DNA from: Uliginosibacterium sp. 31-16
Lineage (GTDB): Bacteria > Pseudomonadota > Gammaproteobacteria > Burkholderiales > Rhodocyclaceae
Length of the DNA: 64,000 nucleotides
Assembly (NCBI RefSeq): GCF_030730865.1
Contig: NZ_JAVALZ010000001.1
Location: 1,178,001-1,242,000 of the forward strand
Direction: 5' to 3'
Positions within the stretch are counted from its first letter, which is position 1. Each line of letters begins with the position of its first letter. Both the position numbers and the translations under genes were made by a program. The notes under the pieces were generated by a model. The model saw only the letters and a list, made by a program, of their open reading frames with translations, was not told where the DNA came from and searched no databases. This document shows positions 20,274-27,793 of this stretch, in pieces.

Positions 20274-21053
20274 ATGGATCTGATGTACCCCGTTGCCGGT
20301 TTCGCGGTAGGCGCCATCGTCGGTCTGACCGGTGTTGGCGGCGGTTCGCTGATGACGCCTTTGCTGGTGCTGCTGTTCGGCGTGAATCCTTCCGTGGCCG
20401 TCGGCACCGATCTGCTCTATGCAGCCGTCACCAAGAGCGGCGGTACGCTGGCGCACAGCCTCAAGGGCACGGTCGACTGGGCCATCACCCGCGCCTTGGC
20501 CTACGGTTCGATTCCGGCCGCCGGTTTGACTCTGTGGCTGGTGCACACTTTCCTGCCGGGCGGCCTCGGTGGCGCCAAGGACCTGATTTCCTTTGCCCTG
20601 GGTATTGCCCTCCTGCTGACCGCGGTGTCGCTGGTTTTCCGCAAGAAATTGCAGGCTTTTGCCCAGAAGCACGCACCGGGCACACCGAACCCGCAGCGCA
20701 CCTTCTGGCTGACGGTGGCTACGGGCGCCATTCTCGGTGCACTGGTATCAATCTCGTCAGTAGGCGCCGGCGCACTGGGTGTGACAGCCTTGTTCTTCCT
20801 GTATCCTCACCTGCCCGCGCACCGCATCGTCGGTTCGGATATTGCCCACGCCGTGCCCCTGACCCTCGTGGCCGGGATTGGCCACTGGATTCTGGGCAGC
20901 GTGGACTGGTTCCTGCTGGGTAGCCTGCTGATCGGCTCGCTCCCCGGCATCTGGATCGGCAGCCACGTTTCCGCCAAAGTACCGGAACGCGTATTGCGCC
21001 CCATCCTGGCTGGCATGCTGGTGCTGATTGGCAGCAAGCTGATCGCCGCCTGA
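20274..21053 (+). CDS. TauE/SafE family membrane exporter (probable sulfite exporter)
   Basis: 259 residues with about eight hydrophobic segments and the internal repeat of the TauE/SafE (DUF81) family: the first half opens with AVGAIVGLTGVGGGSLMTPLLVLLFG and the second with GAILGALVSISSVGAGALGVTALFF. These glycine-rich loops are diagnostic. Members export sulfite, sulfoacetate or related organosulfur anions across the inner membrane. The position directly in front of sulfite reductase suggests detoxifying export of sulfite or transport of a sulfur substrate; direction and substrate are inferred. Confidence 0.88.
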   Translation: MDLMYPVAGFAVGAIVGLTGVGGGSLMTPLLVLLFGVNPSVAVGTDLLYAAVTKSGGTLAHSLKGTVDWAITRALAYGSIPAAGLTLWLVHTFLPGGLGGAKDLISFALGIALLLTAVSLVFRKKLQAFAQKHAPGTPNPQRTFWLTVATGAILGALVSISSVGAGALGVTALFFLYPHLPAHRIVGSDIAHAVPLTLVAGIGHWILGSVDWFLLGSLLIGSLPGIWIGSHVSAKVPERVLRPILAGMLVLIGSKLIAA

Positions 21054-21076
21054 GAACACCCCCGAGAGAGATCAAG

Positions 21077-22759
21077 ATGTACAAATATGATCAATATGAC
21101 CAGCAACTCGTGAATGAACGTGTTGCCCAGTACCGCGACCAGACACGCCGCTATCTGGCCGGCGAGCTGAAGGAAGAAGAGTTCCGCCCGCTGCGTCTGC
21201 AGAACGGTCTCTACATCCAGCGCTATGCGCCGATGCTGCGCGTGGCCGTGCCCTATGGCCTGCTCAACTCGAACCAGATCCGCAAGATCGCCCACATCGC
21301 GCGTACTTACGACAAGGGCTATGCTCACGTCTCCACGCGCCAGAATTTCCAGTACAACTGGCCTGAACTGAAGAACGTGCCGGACATCCTTGCCGAACTG
21401 GCGACGGTGCAGATGCACGCCATCCAGACCTCCGGCAACTGCATCCGCAATGTGACGACCGACCAGTTCGCGGGCATTGCGCCGGACGAAGTCGTCGATC
21501 CGCGCCCACTGGCCGAGATCCTCCGTCAGTGGAGCACCTTCCACCCTGAATTCGCGCTGCTGCCACGCAAATTCAAGTTCGCCGTGAGCGGCACGACCAA
21601 TGACCGCGCCGTAGTTCAGATGCACGACATCGGTCTGGAGTTCTACCGCAATGCGGCCAATGAACTGCTGATCAAGGTGTGGGCTGGTGGTGGTCTGGGC
21701 CGCACCCCGATTCTCGGTGAGGTGATTGAAGAAGCACTGCCCTGGCAGCACATGCTAACTTATGCCGAAGCGATCATCCGCGTCTACAACCGCCATGGCC
21801 GGCGTGACAACGCCTACAAGGCGCGCATCAAGATTCTGGTGAAGGCGCTGGGCATCGAGGAATTCAAGCGCCAGGTCGAAGCAGAATGGGCGTTCCACAA
21901 GGACGGTCCGAACACCATCACCCAGGCCGAATTTGATCGCGTAGCGAAGTTCTTTACCGAGCCAGCCTACGCGCAACTCGCCGACAGCGATGCCGGTTTT
22001 GACGCCAAGCGTGCCGAAGAAAAAGCCTTTGCCAACTGGGTCAAGCGCAACGTGCATGCCCACCGGCAGCCGGGCTATCGCGCCGTCACCCTGTCGCTGA
22101 AAGTCACCGGCGTCGCACCGGGCGATATCACCGACAAGCAGCTGGATCTCGTCGCGGACCTCGCGGACAAATACAGCTTCGGCGAACTGCGCACCACGCA
22201 CGAACAGAACATCGTGCTCTCCGACGTGAAGCTGGGTGACCTGTACGCGCTGTGGCAGGAAGCCCGTGCTGCCGGTCTGGCCACGCCGAACATCGGCCTG
22301 ATCACCGACATCATCTGCTGCCCCGGTGGCTCGTTCTGCGATCTGGCCAACGCCAAGAGCATTCCGATTGCCGAATCCATCCAGCAGCTTTTCGATGATC
22401 TGGATTACCAGCATGACATCGGTGATCTGGAGCTGAATATCTCCGGTTGCATGAATTCCTGCGGCCATCACCACGTCGGCCACATCGGCGTGCTGGGCGT
22501 GGATAAGAATGACGAGGAGTGGTATCAGGTTTCCATCGGCGGCAAACAGGGCAATGACGCCAGCCTCGGCTCGGTGATCGGCCCGTCCTTCGCTGCCGAT
22601 GAAGTCGCTGGGGTGGTCAAGCGCCTGATCGACGTGTATCTGGAAAACCGCACGCCGGAAGAACGTTTCATCGACACCGTGCGCCGTCTGGGCGCGGCAC
22701 CGTTCAAGGAACGCGTGTATGCCGATCGCCAGCCGGGCAAGCAGAAAGTGGAGGCCTGA
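21077..22759 (+). CDS. cysI: Sulfite (nitrite/sulfite) reductase hemoprotein
   Basis: 560 residues. Two nitrite/sulfite reductase ferredoxin-like and siroheme domains are seen: NGLYIQRYAPMLRVAVPYG, HVSTRQNFQYNWPEL, TSGNCIRNVTTDQFAG (first half), and the siroheme/[4Fe-4S] cysteines in IICCPGGSFCDLAN and NISGCMNSCGHHHVGHIG. The enzyme reduces sulfite to sulfide with six electrons. No flavoprotein CysJ is encoded nearby, so the electron donor may be ferredoxin or involve the adjacent DUF934 protein (inference). Second gene of the block, RBS GAGAGAG before the ATG at 21077; the DUF934 gene follows after 3 bp. Confidence 0.92.
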   Translation: MYKYDQYDQQLVNERVAQYRDQTRRYLAGELKEEEFRPLRLQNGLYIQRYAPMLRVAVPYGLLNSNQIRKIAHIARTYDKGYAHVSTRQNFQYNWPELKNVPDILAELATVQMHAIQTSGNCIRNVTTDQFAGIAPDEVVDPRPLAEILRQWSTFHPEFALLPRKFKFAVSGTTNDRAVVQMHDIGLEFYRNAANELLIKVWAGGGLGRTPILGEVIEEALPWQHMLTYAEAIIRVYNRHGRRDNAYKARIKILVKALGIEEFKRQVEAEWAFHKDGPNTITQAEFDRVAKFFTEPAYAQLADSDAGFDAKRAEEKAFANWVKRNVHAHRQPGYRAVTLSLKVTGVAPGDITDKQLDLVADLADKYSFGELRTTHEQNIVLSDVKLGDLYALWQEARAAGLATPNIGLITDIICCPGGSFCDLANAKSIPIAESIQQLFDDLDYQHDIGDLELNISGCMNSCGHHHVGHIGVLGVDKNDEEWYQVSIGGKQGNDASLGSVIGPSFAADEVAGVVKRLIDVYLENRTPEERFIDTVRRLGAAPFKERVYADRQPGKQKVEA

Positions 22760-22762
22760 GCC

Positions 22763-23377
22763 ATGAGCAATCTGATCAAACTGCAAAACGGCGCCGCTGC
22801 AATTGTGGCGGTCGATGGCTGGCAGATCGTGCGCCTGCCCGTGGGCGAAGTTGAAGTGAAGAAGCAGGCCGGCAAGGTCGTGCTGTTCAAGCTGACCGGC
22901 GCCGAGAGCGCTACGGCCGAGCAGATTGCTGCCACGGAAATTCCGGCTGGCAAGGTCGTGCTGCCGCTATCCGTGTGGCTGGCACGCAAGGCCGAGTTTG
23001 CCGCGCGCGTGGCCGCAGGCGAAGTAGGCGTGTGGCTGGAAACCCACGAACTGGTTGAAACGCTGGTTGCAGATCAGCCGGACCTGAATGTGTTCCCGCT
23101 CATTGCCGTGTTCATCGAGCGCTTCGCGGATGGCCGCGCTTACTCGACCGGCGCCCTGCTGCGTTCGCGCTTTGGCTTCAAGGGCGAATTGCGTGCCCTG
23201 GGCGATGTGCTGCGCGATCAGCTCTTCTTCCTCAAGCGTTGCGGCTTTGACGCTTTCGACATCCGTGCCGATCGCTCGGCTGAAGATGCGCTGGCCTCGC
23301 TCAAGGATTTCAGCGAACCCTATCAGGGTGCGACTGTGATCGAGCAGCCGGTATGGCGTCGTCACGCGCGAGGCTGA
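22763..23377 (+). CDS. DUF934 family protein linked to sulfite reductase
   Basis: 204 residues, soluble. The motif block GVWLETHELVETLV, VFPLIAVFIERFADGRAYSTGALLRSRFGFKGELRALGDVLRDQLFFLKRCGFDAF is that of DUF934, a family almost always placed next to cysI in beta- and alphaproteobacteria. Its biochemical role is not known; association suggests an accessory or electron-transfer partner of sulfite reductase. It starts 3 bp after cysI and cysH begins 1 bp after its stop, so all three are translated from one message. Confidence 0.9.
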   Translation: MSNLIKLQNGAAAIVAVDGWQIVRLPVGEVEVKKQAGKVVLFKLTGAESATAEQIAATEIPAGKVVLPLSVWLARKAEFAARVAAGEVGVWLETHELVETLVADQPDLNVFPLIAVFIERFADGRAYSTGALLRSRFGFKGELRALGDVLRDQLFFLKRCGFDAFDIRADRSAEDALASLKDFSEPYQGATVIEQPVWRRHARG

Positions 23378-23378
23378 G

Positions 23379-24134
23379 ATGGCTGAAACCGTTTCCTTCC
23401 TCAAGCCGCGCGTGGTGAATCCGGCGACCAACCCGGCCATCGACGAAATCGTGCGCGCCAATATCGCGGTCAAGCGCGCCAATGCACTGGAGCTGTTGCA
23501 CGCCATTGCCGCCGAACACGGCGAGGTTACTTTCGCGAACAGCTTCGGTGCTGAAGACATGGTCCTCACCGACCTGATCCTCACCGAGCGTCTGCCGATC
23601 GAGATCTTCTCGCTCGATACCGGCCGCTTGCCGGCCGAGACCTATACGCTCATGGGCGAGGTCGAGAAACGCTACGGCACCAGGCTCAAGGTGTATTTTC
23701 CGGACGCCACGGCGGTCGAGACCTGGGTGCGGCGTGAAGGCATTAATGCCTTCTACGACTCGGTCGAGCTGCGCAAAGCCTGCTGTAACATCCGCAAGGT
23801 CGAGCCGCTCAAGCGTGCGCTGGCTGGCAAGAAAGCCTGGATTACCGGCATGCGTGCCGCGCAAAGTGCCACCCGCACCGAGCTGCCGGTGCGTCAGTTT
23901 GATGATGCCAACGGGTTGGAGAAGTACAATCCGCTCTCCGACTGGAGCGAGCAGGAAGTGTGGGCCTATATCCGGATTCATGGTGTGCCCTACAACGCGC
24001 TGCACGACCAGTTCTACCCCAGCATCGGCTGTGCGCCTTGTACGCGGGCGATTGCCGTAGGCGAGGACGTGCGCGCCGGGCGCTGGTGGTGGGAAGATCC
24101 GGCCAACAAGGAATGCGGTCTTCACAAGAAATGA
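23379..24134 (+). CDS. cysH: Assimilatory adenylyl-sulfate / phosphoadenylyl-sulfate reductase
   Basis: 251 residues. PAPS-reductase fold with ANSFGAEDMVLTDLI, FSLDTGRLPAETY, the SAPS-related TGMRAAQSATR and a C-terminal ECGLHKK catalytic cysteine. The cysteine pairs KACCNIRKVEPL and IGCAPCTRA are iron-sulfur ligands, marking the [4Fe-4S] type that generally uses APS directly (with thioredoxin as donor), consistent with the lack of cysC in the window. It produces sulfite for CysI. Followed after 57 bp by cysD. Confidence 0.92.
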   Translation: MAETVSFLKPRVVNPATNPAIDEIVRANIAVKRANALELLHAIAAEHGEVTFANSFGAEDMVLTDLILTERLPIEIFSLDTGRLPAETYTLMGEVEKRYGTRLKVYFPDATAVETWVRREGINAFYDSVELRKACCNIRKVEPLKRALAGKKAWITGMRAAQSATRTELPVRQFDDANGLEKYNPLSDWSEQEVWAYIRIHGVPYNALHDQFYPSIGCAPCTRAIAVGEDVRAGRWWWEDPANKECGLHKK

Positions 24135-24191
24135 GCGTGCGTCACCATCACGTGGCCCGGCGAAAAGTTTTCAGTATCCAAGACAGACATC

Positions 24192-25118
24192 ATGAATAAA
24201 CAAACCCTCTCTCACCTCGACTGGCTTGAAGCCGAGGCTATCCACATCATGCGTGAGGTGGCCGGTCAGTGCGAACGCCCGGTGCTGCTGTTCTCGGGTG
24301 GCAAGGATTCCATCTGCATGCTGCGCGTGGCCGAAAAGGCTTTCCGCCCGGGCAAGTTCCCCTTCCCGCTGATGCACATCGATACCGGCCACAACTACAA
24401 GGAAGTGGTCGATTTTCGCGACAAGCGTGCTGCCGAGCTGGGCGAGCGCCTGATCGTGCGCTCGGTCGAAGATTCGATGAAGCGCGGTACCGTGGTACTG
24501 AAAACCCCGGACGAGTCACGCAACAAGCACCAGGCCGTGACCCTGCTTGAAGCGATTGCCGAATTCGAGTTCGATGCCTGTATCGGTGGTGCCCGCCGCG
24601 ACGAAGAAAAGGCCCGTGCCAAAGAGCGCGTGATGAGTTTCCGCGACGAGTTCGGGTCCTGGGACCCGAAGAATCAGCGCCCCGAGCTGTGGAGCCTGTA
24701 CAACGCCCGCGTGCATCGCGGCGAAAACATCCGCGCCTTCCCGATCAGCAACTGGACCGAGATGGACGTGTGGCAATACATCGAGCGCGAAAAGCTCGAG
24801 CTGCCCTCGATCTACTTCTCGCACAAGCGCCCGGTGGTGATGCGTGGCGGCGCGATGATGCCGGTGAATGTGCAACTGGTGAATGGCGAAATCCTCAACG
24901 TGCCGAAGGCCGGCGAGGAAGTGACCGAGCAGGTCGTGCGTTTCCGCACCGTCGGCGATATTCCCTGCACCGCGCCGGTCCTGTCGGACGCCGACACGGT
25001 CGAGAAGATCGTCATCGAAACCGCCACCACCACGATTACTGAACGCGGCGCCACGCGCCTCGACGATCAGACTTCCGAAGCCTCCATGGAGCAGCGGAAG
25101 AAAGAAGGGTATTTCTAA
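24192..25118 (+). CDS. cysD: Sulfate adenylyltransferase subunit 2
   Basis: 308 residues. PP-loop ATP pyrophosphatase signature LLFSGGKDSICMLR and the motif MHIDTGHNYKEVVDFRD; internal GGARRDEEKARAKERV and ISNWTEMDVWQYIEREK are CysD signatures. With CysN it makes APS from ATP and sulfate. Length matches E. coli CysD (302). CysN begins 1 bp after the stop. Confidence 0.95.
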   Translation: MNKQTLSHLDWLEAEAIHIMREVAGQCERPVLLFSGGKDSICMLRVAEKAFRPGKFPFPLMHIDTGHNYKEVVDFRDKRAAELGERLIVRSVEDSMKRGTVVLKTPDESRNKHQAVTLLEAIAEFEFDACIGGARRDEEKARAKERVMSFRDEFGSWDPKNQRPELWSLYNARVHRGENIRAFPISNWTEMDVWQYIEREKLELPSIYFSHKRPVVMRGGAMMPVNVQLVNGEILNVPKAGEEVTEQVVRFRTVGDIPCTAPVLSDADTVEKIVIETATTTITERGATRLDDQTSEASMEQRKKEGYF

Positions 25119-25119
25119 G

Positions 25120-26406
25120 ATGTCTGCACACGAAAACATTCAAGACAACGGCCTGCTGCGCTTCATGACCTGCGGCAGCGTGGATGACGGCAAGAGTACC
25201 CTGATCGGGCGCCTGCTGTACGACACCAAGACCATCCTCGCCGACACGCTCAACGCCATCGAGAAGACCTCGGCCAAGCGCGGCATGGAAGCGGTTGACC
25301 TGTCCCTGCTCACCGACGGCCTGCAGGCCGAGCGCGAGCAGGGCATCACCATCGACGTCGCCTACCGCTACTTCTCCACCGGCACGCGCAAGTACATCAT
25401 CGCCGACGCGCCGGGGCACGAGCAGTACACCCGTAACATGGTGACCGCCGCGTCCACCGCCGATCTCGCCATCATCCTGATCGACGCGCGCAAGGGCGTG
25501 CTCACGCAAACCCGCCGCCACAGTTATCTGGCGCATCTGGTGAACATCCCCCATGTCGTGGTGGCGGTGAACAAGATGGATCTGATCGACCACGATCAAG
25601 CCAAGTTCGACGCCATCGTCGCGGAGTACAAGGCTTTCATCGCCAAGATGGGGCTCTTCAACGACGGCCGCGACATCCAGTTCATCCCGATGTCCGCATT
25701 GAATGGCGACAATCTGGTTGATCGTTCCGAAGCCATGAACTGGTATCAGGGCCCGACCCTGCTCGAGCTGCTCGAAGCCGCGCTGGCTGCCCACGCTGGC
25801 CGCCACGAAGCCTTCCGCTTCCCGGTGCAGTTCGTGTGCCGCCCGCAGGATTCCGCCAACCCGGAGCTGCACGACTACCGTGGCTTCCAGGGCCGCATCG
25901 AATCCGGCACGGTCAAGGTCGGCGACCTGCTCACCGCCCTGCCGAATGGCCGCGAAAGCCGTGTCAAAGCCGTGCAGATCGGCGGCGTGGATATCGCTGA
26001 AGGCCAGACCGAACAGTCTGTCACCATCTTGCTCGAAGATGAAATCGACATCTCGCGCGGTGACATGCTGGTCAAGAGCGGTGAAGTGCCCGCGCAACAG
26101 AAGGAAATCGAAGCCATGTTGTGCTGGCTCTCCGAAACACCGTTGTCGCCGGCCCGCACCTACCTGATCCGCCACACCACGCGCACCAGCAAGGCCAAGC
26201 TCACCGGCGTGGCCTTCAAGGTCGACGTGAATTCGCAGGAGCACGTGGGCGCCACCACGCTGGCCATGAACGACATCGCCAAGGTTGGCTTCAAGCTCGC
26301 CCAGCCGCTCTTCGCCGATGCCTACAGCATCAACCGCGGCACCGGTGCGTTCATCGTGATCGATGAGAGCAACAACAACACCGTCGGCGCCGGCATGATC
26401 CTCTGA
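25120..26406 (+). CDS. cysN: Sulfate adenylyltransferase subunit 1 (GTPase)
   Basis: 428 residues. EF-Tu-like GTPase: P-loop GSVDDGKSTLIGRLLYDTK, switch II DAPGHEQYTRNM, and NKMDLIDHDQ; C-terminal beta-barrel domains follow (ESGTVKVGDLL, DEIDISRGDMLVKS). GTP hydrolysis drives APS formation by CysD. It is shorter than E. coli CysN (475) and has no C-terminal APS kinase fusion, agreeing with an APS-type CysH. Last gene of the sulfur block; a repeat and a terminator follow. Confidence 0.95.
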   Translation: MSAHENIQDNGLLRFMTCGSVDDGKSTLIGRLLYDTKTILADTLNAIEKTSAKRGMEAVDLSLLTDGLQAEREQGITIDVAYRYFSTGTRKYIIADAPGHEQYTRNMVTAASTADLAIILIDARKGVLTQTRRHSYLAHLVNIPHVVVAVNKMDLIDHDQAKFDAIVAEYKAFIAKMGLFNDGRDIQFIPMSALNGDNLVDRSEAMNWYQGPTLLELLEAALAAHAGRHEAFRFPVQFVCRPQDSANPELHDYRGFQGRIESGTVKVGDLLTALPNGRESRVKAVQIGGVDIAEGQTEQSVTILLEDEIDISRGDMLVKSGEVPAQQKEIEAMLCWLSETPLSPARTYLIRHTTRTSKAKLTGVAFKVDVNSQEHVGATTLAMNDIAKVGFKLAQPLFADAYSINRGTGAFIVIDESNNNTVGAGMIL

Positions 26407-26431
26407 TTCCGGTCGCCGGCGGGCGGCGATA

Positions 26432-26508
26432 CTTTGTCGACTTCGGCCCTTCGACCAGGCTCAGGACGGGCTTGCCGGCTTCAGCACTGTCTGCGCCTGG
26501 TCTTCGCG
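26432..26508 (+). repeat. 54-bp repeat family 2, copy A (with internal insertion)
   Basis: Starts CTTTGTCGACTTCG and ends CAGCACTGTCTGCGCCTGG plus TCTTCGCG, sharing both ends with 63664-63717 and the reverse complement of 38902-38955. It carries about 23 extra bases in the middle, including CCTTCGACCAGGCTCAGGAC. Confidence 0.75.
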
Positions 26509-26555
26509 TTTCGCCACCTCCCGCGCCGGAATGGAATGAGCTGCCGGCGCAGATG

Positions 26556-26595
26556 AAAAACGGGACTCCACCGCAAGGTGCAGGCCCGTTTTTTT
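26556..26595 (+). terminator. Terminator after the cys operon
   Basis: AAAAACGGG pairs with CCCGTTTTT; an inner hairpin CACC-GCAA-GGTG has a stable GNRA tetraloop; seven T follow at 26589-26595. It could also work on the opposite strand because of the A-tract. Confidence 0.85.
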
Positions 26596-26637
26596 ACCTT
26601 CGCAGTTGCCGGCAGTTCAAGGTGTGCCTGCCCGCAC

Positions 26638-26740
26638 AGCCGCTACTGGCGAAGCTCTTCAGCCATCCATTGCCAGAACCCTTGCTGCACCTTGATGTGC
26701 GGCATGCCATGCTGCAGAAGACCGCTGCATGCGGCTTTCC
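26638..26740. repeat. Family 1 repeat copy downstream of the cys operon
   Basis: Contains GAAGCTCTTCAGCCAT, GCGGCATGCCATGCTGCAG and AAGACCGCTGCATGCGGC, degenerate versions of the arms at 33146 and 38583. It fills the gap between the terminator and the lysE stop codon. Confidence 0.5.
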
Positions 26741-26752
26741 ATGAGGCCGAAA

Positions 26753-27391
26753 TCAGGACAGGCGCAGCAGCTCCGGCAACACGGACCAGTTCATCAGCGT
26801 CACCGCAGCCCACATCACACAGGCACTGCCACGCTGCAATAGCGTCTGGCGACGCTCGAAACGGCGCCTTACTTCTCCCCGCGTGAAGGCCCAGCCAATC
26901 AGGCAATCCCAGCCCAGCACCGCTGCGAACATCCACAAGCCGGCGCCCGCCCTCGCCAGCGGGCTGCTGGCGGGGCCGGCCAGCACGGTGAACAGGCTCA
27001 GATAGAACAGGGCGTTCTTGGGGTTGAGGATGCCGGAAAGAAAGCCGCGCAGGCCGTGACGCATGGCCGGCAGAGCGGCATGCATCCCGGCGACGGGCTC
27101 CAGCACGGTCGGCGGCGCCCGCCAGAACAGCCAGCCCAGCCAGGCAAGATAGACGCACCCCGCCCAGTGGAGCAGGGCAAAGGCCAGCGGCTGCTCACTC
27201 AGCAGGCCCAGGCCGGCGATGGCGGCAAGGATGAATACCCCGTTGGCACAGGCAATGCCCAGCGCTACGCGCAGGGCCGCCCGTCGCCCATGCGCCAGCG
27301 CCGTGTGAATCAGCAGAAAAAAGTCAGGGCCGGGACTCAGCAGGGCGAGGAAATGCGCCCCCGCGAGCAACAGGAAATCTTGCCAGTGCAT
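26753..27391 (-). CDS. LysE/RhtB family amino-acid exporter
   Basis: 212 residues, about six hydrophobic helices. The N-terminus HFLALLSPGPDFFLLIHTAL holds the SPGPDF signature, and GFLSGILNPKNALFYLSLFTVL matches the second conserved block (NPKxxLFF). The family exports lysine, homoserine, threonine or other small molecules; the substrate is unknown. A second member is at 42781-43392. The sequence upstream of its start (27392-27569) shows nothing else recognisable. Confidence 0.9.
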   Translation of the reverse strand: MHWQDFLLLAGAHFLALLSPGPDFFLLIHTALAHGRRAALRVALGIACANGVFILAAIAGLGLLSEQPLAFALLHWAGCVYLAWLGWLFWRAPPTVLEPVAGMHAALPAMRHGLRGFLSGILNPKNALFYLSLFTVLAGPASSPLARAGAGLWMFAAVLGWDCLIGWAFTRGEVRRRFERRQTLLQRGSACVMWAAVTLMNWSVLPELLRLS

Positions 27392-27569
27392 CGTGCATCT
27401 TCAGGAAACAGGGATGCACAGCCTGATCGTCTGCGGGAAAAGTGTATTGAAGAAAATTGCGCTGCCGTGCGATCGCAAGCCGGGCGAACGTCAAGAAGGA
27501 CGTGTCAGCCAATGGCGGTATTCGACTCGGTGCGGACCGTCAGAAAACAGGGAAGCAGAAGTTCAATTC

Positions 27570-27676
27570 GTAGGGTGCGCATTGCGCACCATTCCCAAAA
27601 AGCATCCTTCACCGTGGAAGACAAAAACGCCGTGCGAGGATGAACATGAGCTCCGCGTGCGCGGTGCGCACCCTAC
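27570..27676. mobile_element. MITE-like element with 11-bp terminal inverted repeats
   Basis: Ends GTAGGGTGCGC (27570-27580) and GCGCACCCTAC (27666-27676) are perfect inverted repeats; each end also contains a local palindrome (GGTGCGCATTGCGCACC on the left). No coding capacity in 107 bp. A closely related end sequence occurs at 46218-46240. No clear target-site duplication. Confidence 0.6.
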
Positions 27677-27708
27677 AAGGCTGTCGGTCAGGCTTTTGGA
27701 AAGCGGAC

Positions 27709-27782
27709 GTTTTAACGTTGAAATTGAGGGGCGGCAGAAATGCGTAGCATTTTTGACGTCCCGCTCGAATGACTTGTTAGAC
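27709..27782 (-). repeat. attC-like integron recombination site
   Basis: Read on the minus strand it runs from GTCTAAC (27782-27776) to GTTAAAAC (27716-27709), 74 bp. The arm AAGTCATTCGAGCGGGACG pairs imperfectly with CCGCCCCTCAATTTCAACG, leaving an extrahelical base, and the apex is a small hairpin AAATGC-TAC-GCATTT. This is the layout of attC: R'' and R' core sites, L''/L' boxes and a variable terminal structure. The GTTAAAAC core has one extra A relative to the consensus GTTRRRY. It sits 11 bp after the stop codon of the AT-rich gene, as expected for a gene cassette. Confidence 0.72.
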
Positions 27783-27793
27783 AGTGCCAACAC

